Shown in pieces: positions 21,732-33,331 of a stretch of DNA of 64,000 nucleotides (the first letter of the stretch is position 1; every line of letters starts with the position of its first letter). The notes under the pieces are model-generated. The model did not search any database, was not told the origin of the DNA, and was given only the letters and a program-made list of their open reading frames with translations. The stretch is from Agrostemma githago (Eukaryota > Streptophyta > Magnoliopsida > Caryophyllales > Caryophyllaceae). The position numbers and the translations under genes are program-made. The stretch covers positions 37,752,544 to 37,816,543 of the forward strand of contig OY288246.1 in the NCBI GenBank assembly GCA_958450325.1, given 5' to 3'.

Positions 21732-23565
21732 ATGGGAGATAACAATATCAACGACAACAATTTCAACAATGACGTGAACAACAACGTCAATACTGGAGGG
21801 GGTAATGACGACAATCACATCGATTCATTCTAATTGTACTAACAAGACGAGTTTATCAATGTTTGCTAGTGAAAGAGACGTGGAGCAGGTTTTGGCTAGA
21901 GGAGAGCAAGTGTATGCGCTTGTGGCGTCTAACTTGTCCACAGTTTCAAGAGGGAACCTTGACCAAGGTTACGTTAACCTTGACCAAGTTTACTCTAACC
22001 TTAACTCTGTTGAATGCGTTAAACCACTATTGCGTGAGTTTAACGATGTTTTTCCAGATGATTTACCAGGGAGTTTTCCTCCATTGCATGGAATCGAGCA
22101 TCAAATTGATCTCGTACCCGGCGCGCCCTTACCAAACAAGGTGGCCTATCGGAGTAACCGTAAAGAAACCAAAGAATCCAACGACAAATTGAGGAGTTAA
22201 TGGAACGAGGGTACGTAAGAGAAAGCATTAGCCCGTGCGCGGTTCCGGCTTTACTCGTTCCTAAGAAACAAGGCACATGGAGAATATGCATCGATAATCG
22301 AGCAGTGAATAACATCACCATAAAATATCGATTCCCGATTCTGAGACTCGATGATATGCTTGATGAACTTAACGGCTCAACCATCTTCTCCAAAATCGAT
22401 CTTCGAAGTGGTTATCACCATATTCGAATGAGAGAAGGAGATAAATGGATCACCGCATTCAAAACCAAACATGGTTTATATGAATGGTTGGTCATGCCTT
22501 TCGGTTTTACAAATGCACCGAGCACTTTCGTGATATTTATGAACGAAGTTCTAAAGTTCTTCATTGGAAAGATCATGGTCGTATGCTTGGACTATATCCT
22601 AGTATACAACAAAGGCATTGAAGAGGACCTACGACACTTAAGACAAGTGTTCGAAACGCTAAGGGTGCAAAAACTATATGGCAAAGTCGAGAAGTGCTCA
22701 TTCTTGGTCGACGAAGTTATATTCCTTGGAGACATTTTATCTCGGGATGAAGTTGCCGTGGATCAAGAAAAGGTGGAGGCTATTCGTTCTTGGCTTATCC
22801 GTGGTACGGTGACTAAAGTACGATCATTCCATGGATTAGCTTCATTCTACCGACGGTTTATTCGTGATTTCATCACGGTTATGAGCTCAATCACGGGTTG
22901 CTTCAAAAAGGGGTATTTGATTGGCGCGCATGAGCTCAAAAGGTGTTCGAGAAGATCAAAGGGTTGCTATGCAACGCACCTATACTCTCTCTTCCCGACT
23001 TCTCTCAATCATTCGAAGTTAAGTGTGACGCAAGTGGCATGGGAATTAGAGCTGTCTTAATCCAAGCTCAACGACCCATTCCTTACTTTCGGAGAAACTA
23101 GAGGGAGCTCGTTGTAATTACTCTACATACGACAAAGAGTTTTACACGATCGTTCGAGCACTTGACCATTGGAGTCACTACCCTCGCCCTAGTCATTTTG
23201 TACTTCACTCGGATCACGAGTCTCTCAAGTACGTACATGGGCAACAAAAGCTCAACCCAAGACATTCAAAATGGGTTGAATTCCTTTAATCATTCCACTT
23301 TTCATCAAAATACAAAGAAGGCAAGAGTAATGTAGTAGCTGACGCTTTGTCACGGAGATACGCACGCTACTTACAATGCTCGAAGTGAAGTTACTAGGGT
23401 TTTAATTAATCAAAGAGTCCTATGTGCTTGATGATGAACTAAGGAGATATTTGAGGAATGTCTAAAAGGCGGACATGGGGAGTACACGTTACAAGAAGGT
23501 TTTCTATTTAAGGGAAATTGACCTTGTGTTCAGAAGCATCCAATTCATGAATTACTAATTCGTAA
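21732..23565 (+). pseudogene. Broken RT-RNase H polyprotein
   Basis: An ATG at 21732 gives about 30 residues of gag leader, then stops. From about 21825 the linker MFASERDVEQVLARGEQ leads into RT (frames change near 22190). RT motifs are recognisable (FSKIDLRSGYHH), but the catalytic box reads CLDYIL instead of YLDDIL. RNase H is recognisable (TYDKEFYTIVRALDHW) but frameshifted, and the last matches (KHPIHELLIR) end at 23565. It is non-functional. Confidence 0.85.
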
Positions 23566-23703
23566 TGTAACACCCGTTATTTTCCTAGCGCTTTTATCTT
23601 TTCCGTTATGACTTCGTCATAACTCTGGCACGTTTCGGCCTTGTGTTTCATCATTTTTTTCTAAGCTTTATTTTTCTTTTTTGAGTCTAATGATATTTAT
23701 TTT

Positions 23704-25267
23704 TATTTTAAAAGATTTTTTTTTCGGTGTAATGTGATTCTCATTAATAATGAATTGAAATAGTTTGCACCATACAAGTTCTATTTTCACCATACTAGCT
23801 ATAACTCAATTCCTTCTAGCCATTGTTTATGCTTGATTACACAATTCTTAAAAGCCTGGTCTTGGAGTCGATACTGGATACAAGACTTCACCTGCTTGAG
23901 GATTCTAGTCGGAGCCATGATTTGGTTGTCTACCCGGGCCTGATTTCTGGCCATCCAAATGAAGTATATAACACCATTAATGGCTGCCATTAAGACCTTC
24001 TTCTTGAATAGCGAGTTGCATCTCCACTGCAGCACCTTACTGATCACATCTCCTTGAAACTGCACGCCTAACCAGTCCAGTACGAGCTGAAGACAACGCT
24101 GACTGAATACACACTCAAAGTACAGATGCTCATTCGACTCTATACCTGCAGCACAACACCAGCACACACCTGAAGTCGTAACTCCAAACATCTGCAGCCT
24201 GTCTTGGGTCAACAGATGCTTGTGTAATGCCAGCCAGCAAATGAAACGATGCTTCGGTAAACATAGCCTGTTCCACACTATAGCATGCCAATTAACCTGG
24301 TTCTGTGCATCCATAAGTCTCTCATATCCCTGCTGAATAGTGTATCTATTATCCTTCCATCCCGAGCTATTATACACCTCCTTCAGCTCAATCTTAATTC
24401 TGCAGATCCGCCTCCAAGTCCAGCTAGAGTTGGAGCTAGGTTCATATTGTAACCAGTCTTGGCCCTTTAAGTAAATATGATTAACCCATCGAATCCACAA
24501 ATGGTCCTCCTTGTTACTAATCCACCACACATACTTGCCTAATAAAGCCTTATTCCAAGCCACACAATCTATAATGCCGAGTCCTCCCTGCTTAATCCCA
24601 GTACAGCATTTAGCCCAAGAAACTAACGGAATTTTTGAATAACTCTCACAACCTGTCCAAAGATAATTTCGACAAATTCCTTCCACTTTCTTAATGACAC
24701 CAGTGGGAATCAAAAAAATCCGAGCCCAGTACGAATGAAGTTGAGTTAATATGGTTTTAACGAGCACTAATCGCCCCCCATAACTCAATTTCCTAGATCC
24801 CCATCCTCTAATTCGATTCATCATCCTATCAACTAGCATATTGCAATCAGCATTAGTTAATCTTTTATACGAAATAGAGACGCCAAGGTAGCGAAATGGA
24901 AACTTACCTTGTCGAAAACCCGAAAACCTGATAATGCGGCTAGCATCACCAGGTCTGATGCCATTCATATAGAGATCTGACTTCTCCCAATTAATGTGTA
25001 GACTAGACGCTTCACTAAAGGTGACTAAATTCCGCATGATTACCCGAACTGAATTCAGATTCCCTTTACTGAAAATGAGTAAGTCATCCGCAAAAGCAAG
25101 ATGACAAAGCTTTAAGGCTCTACAAAGCGGATGAAAATTGAATTCCTCCCTTGCAGTAACATACTCCAAAATACGATTGAGATACTCCAAACAAACCGTA
25201 AACAGCAATGGGGACATAGGATCCCCTTGACGAATTCCCTTTCTTCCTTTATATTTTAAAAGATTTT
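23704..25267 (-). mobile_element. 5'-truncated LINE insertion with target duplication
   Basis: A minus-strand non-LTR retrotransposon fragment ending in a poly(A) tail (poly-T at about 23716-23724 on the plus strand). The 16-bp flank 'tattttaaaagatttt' occurs at 23704-23719 and 25252-25267, as expected for target-primed reverse transcription. It lies inside the Tekay-like LTR arm. Confidence 0.88.
23799..25251 (-). CDS. LINE reverse transcriptase, C-terminal part, with zf-RVT region
   Basis: The frame is open from the truncation at about 25251 (GIRQGDPMSPLLF) to 23799, with the first internal Met at 25217. RT motifs: QGDPMSPLLFTVCLEYL; the catalytic AFADDLLIF; KFPFRYLGVSI; SYGGRLVLVKTIL. The C-terminal region has the plant LINE zf-RVT pattern (WNRLCLPKHRFICWLALH, then Cys/His-rich CWCCAAGIESNEHLYFEC). 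The endonuclease and N-terminal RT are missing through 5' truncation. The frame has no stop, so the insertion is fairly recent, but the truncated copy cannot move by itself. Confidence 0.88.
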
Positions 25268-27065
25268 AATTCTTTTAAATCTATTTATTTGATTTTCTTC
25301 GTAAACTAATTATTTTTCCGCAAGGAATTCAACTTCTCTACGAATAAACATTTTTAAGCTCGAACTTAAGATATTTCTTTTCCTACAAATGTTTAAACAT
25401 ATTTATATAATATTTTCAGCTAAGAAATATCTTTATTTAAAAAAATGTAGCCATCAATGATTTTTTACGAAGTTTCGTAAATAATTATTTTCCAACGCGA
25501 GGTTTACTCGAATTGCTTTGAATTGCCTTTAACGATTTTACGATTATCTTTTTATCAAGTTACAAATTATTTGAGACCTTTTTCCCAATTTTGGACCGAC
25601 ACATCTCCTTGTCACACCCTTACTACATTTTCTTTATACGTTCCATTTTATTACGTTAAAACGTAAATACGTAATTTTTTTTCTTTTCACTTATTCATTA
25701 CATAATGATCAAACCTTTCATACTCTCTCCCCTCTTCATTTGGCCGGCTCATTTACGCTATGTTTCCACCTTGTTTTCATCAAAATTCATTTGCATTCAT
25801 TCTTAAGAAACCATCCATTTCTTACATTCATTTTTCATAAACAACAAAAAAAACTTCTTCCTTCTCCCTCTTTGACCGTGACATTCATCAACCTTCCAAG
25901 GCTGATTCTTGCTTCAATTCGAGTCATAATCATCTTGTTTTTATCGTCGAGTTAATCCTTTGTCCGATCCTTTCGTTAAGGTAATAATCGATGTTGTTTT
26001 CGATCGTTATTCACCTTAATTTCCTTAGTTTTTCTCATGGTATTTTTCTTCCATGATTTTCGTGTATTGTAGGATTTGTGGACGATCCCAAAGCCGACAA
26101 ATATATAATCGACTCGGATTTGGATTAGAGGTAACCTCGATGTTACTCGGTATTGCATGATTTTATTTGTGTGATTGCATGTATATATTTATAGTTTTAT
26201 TTTTTTGATAATATATGTAGGCCATATAATCTGGAATATTTTTAAAAGTTGAAAATTTACATGTTTCGGTATTTTTATCGCTTTAACGAGATTAACGATC
26301 AAATCGTCATATTAATTTGTAAAATCGTAATATTCGGCCTAAACTTGTAATATATGAATATATTCTGTAAAAATGAAGTTTTTGATGATTTTTCGATGAT
26401 TTGGTATTTTTCTGATATTTTAGATATCGATTATTGAATTATTACCGTTTACGAACAAAAACGATTAAAAGCCGATTTTTAGTTCTAGCACTTAAACATT
26501 TTATTTTGATTTTAGTTATAGCCGATTGAACTTTGGCGTGGATAATCTTATGGTGAAATAGAATTTTCTGATTTTTTTTCATAATTTTTCGAAATTGTTA
26601 AGTGGACGAATTAATTAATCACTTTAAATCATCGTTTATCGTTAAAACCGTGTTTGTCATTTTAATTTCCAATTTCTAGTTTTTGTTTTAAATCTGGAAA
26701 AATGTGTTCCTGATGGATATTAGGAAAAGAAATGTATTTTTATGATTTTAGTTCTTTAATAAAATGTTAGGAACGACAAGTTTTATTAAGAGAATCGTTA
26801 ATTGTTTCGAGATTAGACTATTAACGAGAAAACCCTTTAAAAACCGGGTTTAAGGATTCTGGAAAAATTATTTTTCTGGACAGAATGTCCAAAAATGTAT
26901 TTTAGCTATTTTACGTACATTTTGTACTATTTATCGAAGTCTTTAATTAATAGTATTGATTTTTGGACAAAATTACGATTTATCGTTAAAATCCTCTGTC
27001 CCACCTAAGTGAAATATTTTTCCAGCAATTTTGAAAATACTTAAATCTGAAACTTATTTAAGGTC

Positions 27066-27550
27066 TTAGGGAAAAGGAGATGGGGACCGGTCTTGGTTTG
27101 TCATTCAAGGTGTTAGTTTCCGCGCCCCACATTCCAATGCTTGACCTTACATCACTCACCTTCATTTACGTCCTTCCCTACGTCCATTCGCTCGGAGTCG
27201 ACCCTTGTTACCAGCCTATTAGGTTGTTGTAGTGCTCTTCCTAGTCCTATTTACATACACATGACGATGGACTTCGACCCTTATGAAACGAAGTAACAAC
27301 AAGGCTTTATTCGTAGACGCTTAAACTAAACTAAGACCCTTATGAAATACAGTAGTGATTAGGCTTATTTTGAGACTTAATCTTCTCTTGCTTAGCCATG
27401 TTGAGCTCCTCTTCTTGCCTCGATTATTCGACCCTAATTGGAACCATTCTTTTTTACTGAACACGACCGTCTTCACAAACTCCCCGGGTTGAATCACTCT
27501 TCTGAGGGTGATTAACTGGATCAAGTTACCCTTAGGACCAAGGTTGGGTC
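27066..27550. other. Noncoding stretch between LTR-like pieces, nothing recognised
   Basis: After the Tekay-like homology ends, the sequence is of mixed composition with repeated 'gacccttatgaaa' (about 27279 and 27337). One short minus frame has no recognisable domain. It is possibly internal sequence of an unknown element. Confidence 0.35.
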
Positions 27551-28349
27551 TGTAATCCCCTAGAAATTCTAACGCAATATAGTGGCGGAAACACTGTAGA
27601 GTCGGGATTATAACACGCTGTAACTATGTTTTGATAAAATTTAAATGGTAAAGTCAAACATTAGGCCTTAAATAAAATGGCCAAAATTAAAACAATCCAC
27701 AATGCAAAATTATTAAAATTAATCGAGCAGGGATCATGTCTGCCCGCTTGCCCACACCCGGAAACATGCATACCTGTCATGTTAAAAACATAACAGCCAC
27801 AATCAGTGAGAAGCAACGTCAACGTTTTCCCAGCCGTATAACAGGATTTTAAAACAGTAATTACTATTATAGGAAAATAGTAAAAAAGGGAAAACAGTAA
27901 AACAGCATATTAAAAATAAACTTTAAGCGCAAAACCAAAATATGAAAATGGATTTCCGAAGAAACATAAAAATATTTGCCAACCTGCAAACCAATTTATA
28001 TCGATAATAAATAAAATAATCAAAATGGCGTTATGGATAAGATTAGTGTAGAATCTAGACTTCCACTAGGATAATACTAGAAACTAGCTTCGAGAACTGT
28101 AGACTTAACTCATAACAGAATCCAGTCTCTTACTAGGCAACTCAACTATAACAGGACTGTGTGCAGCGAGGTCCTGATTTAAGTAGTGCATACCCCTCCT
28201 AGACAACAAATATGTCTAGTTCAGCTGACGGCGACTAACACGATGCCGTATCTAGCTTAAAGTCAAAACATACACTCTCCTGGTACGCTCAATTCAACGA
28301 CCAAATGTGCCCCAACTAGACACACCGGCTTTATAGCTAGCTGATGGCA
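27551..28349 (+). repeat. Possible LTR fragment starting TGTAATCCCC
   Basis: Starts TGTAATCCCCTAG and contains 'agtggcggaaacac', a pattern also seen as 'cagcggaagc' in the stretch at 37692. No ORF. It continues to the insertion point of the PL element (target AAAAC at 28350-28354) and resumes at 33337. Family not identified. Confidence 0.4.
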
Positions 28350-28354
28350 AAAAC

Positions 28355-29122
28355 TGATCCGAATGAAGAGGCTAAGGAGTTCAATGAAGTAACACTAGCT
28401 CCTATTAGCTCGAGTCAAGCCATATTAGCACCTCCTACCAGCCTAGTAGTATGCCTTCTCCAAGTATTAAGTTAGCTCACATGGGAGCTGAATAAAGGAG
28501 TAAAGAAGTCAAGGTTGATTATGGGCTGATTGATAACTTCGTATTTAGCTCCATGTTCACATGGTGTGTACACTCAAGCTTTGTTGTTAGCTCCATGTTC
28601 ACACAAGGTTCCACGGCTGGTTACTCTTGGTGAAGCTTTGGTTTTAACTCCCTAGCTTTGGTTGTAGCTCCTTGTTTACATCTCTTTGTTTTTAGCTCCT
28701 AACCTTGTAATTAGCTCCGTGTTCACATAAGGGTCACTTTTTTTTTGTCACCCTAAACCAACCGGTTTAAGGGCTCTTGTAGGCTATATATAGCCGGTCA
28801 TTTGAAGGAATAAACATCATCCAATTTGCAAATTAAAACTTGAGTAAAGCTAAGCTTTCTGTTTCGTCCTTGTAGTTTACAAGACAAAGTCTAGAGTGAG
28901 TCGCGTTACAAGCTCTAAACTCGCTATTTCAATCGAGTGTTTGATCTAGCAAACCGCTTTGTTGAAGTATAGGTCTACTTCACCTAGCATACTATCCTTG
29001 GTTACGGTTTATCCTTCCTTAAACTATCCTTTCTTTCTGTTTTGGTTACTCATTCACGTTCCATTTCAGAATACTAATCCTACTTCATATTCTTGTTTCA
29101 AAGTTCATATCAACTCACATCA
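28355..29122 (+). repeat. 5' LTR of PL element
   Basis: 768 bp, TGATCCGAAT...CTCACATCA; TATA palindrome at 28782-28795. Its first part repeats the codons that form the polyprotein C-terminus in the 3' LTR. Confidence 0.93.
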
Positions 29123-29126
29123 TTAG

Positions 29127-29138
29127 TGGTATCAGAGC
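29127..29138 (+). other. Primer binding site, initiator tRNA-Met type
   Basis: TGGTATCAGAGC after a TTAG spacer. Confidence 0.93.
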
Positions 29139-29163
29139 TTTGGTCATCCATTTAGACGTAAGC

Positions 29164-32100
29164 ATGGCAGGAGTTGTGAGCTTTGAAGATGCTAGTTTCT
29201 TGGAAGGCCTAAAGAGAGAATCAGTGTGCAAGATGAACAAACTTTCTAAGTCCAATGGCGCGTCTGATCCTGAAGTCTGCTTGGGAGTAAAGAAGGAAGG
29301 AAGAAAAGACTATGAGCTTCCAACGTATGGTAATGTCTTAGTACTACGTACACTTCATGCTAACCCCATCCCACACAACACCGAACAAAGAGACCAACTT
29401 TTTCACACAAAATGTCTAGTTAATACCAAATGGTGTAGTTTGATTATTGATGGAGGTAGTTGTACGAATGTGGCCTCTACTGAAATGGTAGCTAAGTTAG
29501 GTCTAACCACTACTAATCACCCTAAACCGTATGCATTACATTGGTTAGATAATGAAAACAAAATCAAGGTCACAAAACAAGTGAGAGTAGGCTTAACTAT
29601 GGGGTCTTATGTCGATGAGGTTCTTTGTGATGTTATCCCTATGGATGCTTGTCATATACTTTTGGGGCATCCTTGGCAGTTTGATAGGGATGTGGTACAC
29701 CATGGTAGAAAGAATGAATACGAATTGAGGGATAAGGGAAAGAAAAACATTCTAAAACCTATGACTCCCCAAGCTGTTAGAGCTATGACCTCCAACAAAG
29801 CTAAGAAACCTAACCTCACCATCTTTGCAAGTGAGAGTGAAGTAGAACAGGCTTTACAAGGGGGGGAACGTGTATTTGTCATGATGGCTAAAGAAAGACC
29901 CGTAGAAGTTGAGAATGGGCTTGGAGGAAAACCATTAGAGGAGTTGTTACACGAGTTTAAGGATGTCTTCCCTGAGGAATTACCCGTTGGTTTACCACCT
30001 ATTAGAGGTATAGAACACCAAATCGACCTCATTCCAGGATCAACCTTACCCAATAAGGCTGCATATAGGTGTAACCCGGAGGAAACTAAGGAATTACAAA
30101 GACAAATAGATGAGTTAATGAGTAAAGGGTATGTGCGGGAGAGCCTTAGTCCTTGTGTTGTTCCAGTCCTTTTAGTACCTAAGAAGGATGGGACATGGAG
30201 AATGTGTGTAGATAGTAGAGCCATTAACAACATCACCATCAAGTATAGGTTTCCTATTCCAAGGTTGGATGATATGTTAGATGAGCTTCATGGAGCGGTG
30301 GTCTTTTCCAAAATTGATCTAAGAAGTGGGTACCATCAAATCAGGATGAGGGAAGGGGATGAATGGAAGACCGCTTTCAAAACCAAACATGGACTCTATG
30401 AGTGGACGGTCATGCCATTTGGTCTTACCAACGCTCCAAGCACGTTCATGAGGTTAATGAACGAGGTACTTAAGGCCTACTTAGGTCGCTTTATTGTGGT
30501 TTACTTGGATGATATCCTTATGTATAGCAGGTCTTTGGAAGAACATATGGAGCATTTGAGACTACTATTCACAACACTTCGCAAGCAACAACTTTTTGGG
30601 AAGAAGGAGAAATGTGCCTTCTTTGTAGAAAGCGTAGTATTCCTTGGCTACGTAGTGTCCAAAGGAGGAGTGTCAGTTGATCAAACCAAAGTGGAATCCA
30701 TACGTACTTGGCCAATCCCTTCCACCATTACAGAAGTAAGGTCGTTTCATGGTTTGGCTTCTTTTTACAGGAGATTCATCAAGGATTTCAGCACTATCAC
30801 AAGCCCCATCACCGAGTGCTTGAAGAAAGGCGCATTTGTTTGGACCAAGGCTGCCCAAGAAGCCTTTGAAGCCATTAAAGAGAAGCTATGCTCCGCTCCT
30901 ATCTTAGCCCTTCCTGATTTCTCTCAACCATTTGAGGTGGAATGTGACGCTAGTGGAGTTGGAATTGGTGCTGTTCTTGTACAAAATAAGCGCCCCATTG
31001 CCTATTTCTCAGAAAAACTCAATGGAGCAAGGCTGAACTATTGCACCTACGACAAGGAGTTCTATGCCATAGTAAGAGCTCTTGATCATTGGAGTCATTA
31101 CCTTCGTACTAACCATTTTATTCTCCATTCAGATCATGAGTCCCTAAAATACATCAATGGCCAACAAAAGTTAAGTCCAAGGCATGCCAAGTGGGTAGAA
31201 TTCTTGCAATCCTTTCATTTCTCTTCAAAGTACAAAGATGGAAAGAGTAACGTAGTAGCTTATGCACTATCCCGCCGCTACACTTTACTATCTACTTTGG
31301 ATGTGAGGTTGCTCGGGTTTGAGACTCTAAAAGACTACTACAACAATGATGCTGACTTTGGTGAAACCTTCACCAAATGCAAGGATGGAGCCTTTGATGA
31401 GTTTGTTTTGCAGGAGGGATTTCTTTTCAAAGGAAACCGCCTGTGTGTGCCCAAGCATCCCATTAGAGAGCTGCTGGTTAGAGAAGCTCATGGAGGAGGA
31501 TTAGCGGGTCATTTTGGCATTACAAGAATTTTGGAGGTCTTAAAGGAACACTTCTTTTGGCCAAAGATGCAAGGAAGTGTCCAGCATGTAGTGAGCAAGT
31601 GTGTGACTTGCCAATTTGCCAAAAGTTCTTTCAAACCCGGAGTTTACACGCCCTTGCCTACTCCTAACAGACCATGGAAGATGTATCCATGGATTTCATT
31701 GTAGCCCTACCAAGAACCGCTAGAGGAAAAGATGCTATCATGGTGGTGGTAGATCGGTTTTCAAAGATGGCTCACTTCATTGCTTGCCACAAGACGGATG
31801 ATGCTAGCAATGTTGCAGACTTATACTTCAAGGAGGTGGTGCGTCTCCATGGAATACCCAAGTCCATTGTCTCTGATCGTGATTCAAAGTTCCTTAGTTA
31901 CTTTTGGAACACATTGTGGAGGAAGGTGGGAACCAAGCTCTTATTTAGCACTTCTCATCATCCACAAACAGATGGACAAACCGAGGTTACCAATCGCACC
32001 TTGGGGACGTTATTAAGAGGTCTTGTGAGCAAGACTCAAAAGGATTGGGATATCAAACTTGCCCATGCTGAATTTGCCTACAATCGCTCTCCTACTTATG

Positions 32101-32684
32101 CTACCTCTCATTCCCCTTTTGAGGCTGTATATGGGATCAATCCTTACCTGCCTTTGGACCTGATTCCTCTACCAAAAGATGAGTTAGTTCATAAGGATGC
32201 GGAGTCCAAACTAAAGGCTATGATCAAACTCCACGAGCAAATCCAAGAAAGAATCAAGGAGGTTAATGAAGCATACAAAAGGAAGTCCAACAAGAACAGG
32301 AAGCCAAGACTTTTTCAAGAGGGTGACTTAGTTTGGGTTCACTTGAGAAAGGAGAGGTTTCCAAGCAAAAGAAAGAATAAGTTGATGCCACGAGCTGAAG
32401 GACCTTATAGGATCATATCAAAGGTAAATGACAATGCTTACAAAGTGGAATTACCGGATGATTATGGAGTCCATGCCACGTTCAATGTAGGGGATCTTTC
32501 TCCCTATCTTGATGATGATGGCATTTCAGAATTGAGGGCAATTCCTTTTCAAGGGGGAGGAGATGATCCGAATGAAGAGGCTAAGGAGTTCAATGAAGTA
32601 ACACTAGCTCCTATTAGCTCGAGTCAAGCCATATTAGCACCTCCTACCAGCCTAGTAGTATGCCTTCTCCAAGTATTAAGTTAG
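29164..32684 (+). pseudogene. Gag-less protease-RT-RNase H-integrase polyprotein with one frameshift
   Basis: Starts MAGVVSFEDASFLE at 29164. After about 40 residues homologous to the Gag N-terminus the frame jumps to the linker before protease, so capsid and zinc knuckle (about 260 residues) are absent. Protease DGGS at residues 96-99, RT with YLDDIL, RNase H, integrase finger and DDE core follow. Two lesions are seen: one G is missing from a GGG at about 31675, shifting the frame in integrase (downstream frame open 31674-32684), and the RNase H motif VADALSRR reads VAYALSRR, changing a probable catalytic Asp. The end lies inside the LTR. It needs Gag from elsewhere to form a particle. Confidence 0.9.
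32551..32563 (+). other. Polypurine tract
   Basis: AAGGGGGAGGAGA directly before the 3' LTR; translated as part of FQGGGDD. Confidence 0.87.
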
Positions 32685-33331
32685 CTCACATGGGAGCTGA
32701 ATAAAGGAGTAAAGAAGTCAAGGTTGATTATGGGCTGATTGATAACTTCGTATTTAGCTCCATGTTCACATGGTGTGTACACTCAAGCTTTGTTGTTAGC
32801 TCCATGTTCACACAAGGTTCCACGGCTGGTTACTCTTGGTGAAGCTTTGGTTTTAACTCCCTAGCTTTGGTTGTAGCTCCTTGTTTACATCTCTTTGTTT
32901 TTAGCTCCTAACCTTGTAATTAGCTCCGTGTTCACATAAGGGTCACTTTGTTTTTGTCACCCTAAACCAACCGGTTTAAGGGCTCTTGTAGGCTATATAT
33001 AGCCGGTCATTTGAAGGAATAAACATCATCCAATTTGCAAATTAAAACTTGAGTAAAGCTAAGCTTTCTGTTTCGTCCTTGTAGTTTACAAGACAAAGTC
33101 TAGAGTGAGTCGCGTTACAAGCTCTAAACTCGCTATTTCAATCGAGTGTTTGATCTAGCAAACCGCTTTGTTGAAGTATAGGTCTACTTCACCTAGCATA
33201 CTATCCTTGGTTACGGTTTATCCTTCCTTAAACTATCCTTTCTTTCTGTTTTGGTTACTCATTCACGTTCCATTTCAGAATACTAATCCTACTTCATATT
33301 CTTGTTTCAAAGTTCATATCAACTCACATCA
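32564..33331 (+). repeat. 3' LTR of PL element
   Basis: 768 bp; TATA palindrome at 32991-33004. It carries the polyprotein stop at 32684. Confidence 0.93.

Larger units (their letters stand above)
20751..23565 (+). mobile_element. Decayed relative of the complete element, gag-protease deleted, 3' truncated
   Basis: The LTR (20751-21703), primer site, first codons of gag and an RT-RNase H region match the 49235-59307 family. Almost all of gag and protease is missing: the start (MGDNNINDNNFNND) joins directly to the linker before RT. Homology ends at 23565, where a Tekay-like LTR begins. Confidence 0.82.
23566..27065 (+). repeat. Tekay-like LTR arm, plus orientation, interrupted by a LINE
   Basis: Starts TGTAACACCCG, an LTR start seen in many plant gypsy elements. 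Sequence along 23566-23719 and 25252-27065 matches the reverse complement of about 33930-37106 by eye (for example the block around 26289-26345 versus 34780-34840, and 26815-26860 versus 34130-34165). The far end is not clear. Apart from the LINE there is only AT-rich noncoding sequence. Confidence 0.7.
28355..33331 (+). mobile_element. Pol class (PL) element, 4977 bp, with target duplication
   Basis: A complete plus-strand element with two 768-bp LTRs, primer site, protease-RT-RNase H-integrase coding region and polypurine tract, flanked by AAAAC at 28350-28354 and 33332-33336. The two LTRs look almost identical (a T-run near 28740 is one visible difference), so it is young. Capsid and CCHC knuckle are missing. 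Confidence 0.93.

Noticed and set aside
29652..30242. Minus-strand 196-aa ORF opposite protease/RT
   Set aside because: Shadow of the PL coding strand; no domain resemblance.
31674..32684. Separate integrase gene starting at MEDVSMDF
   Set aside because: The frame exists only because one G is missing upstream; sister copies read through in one frame.
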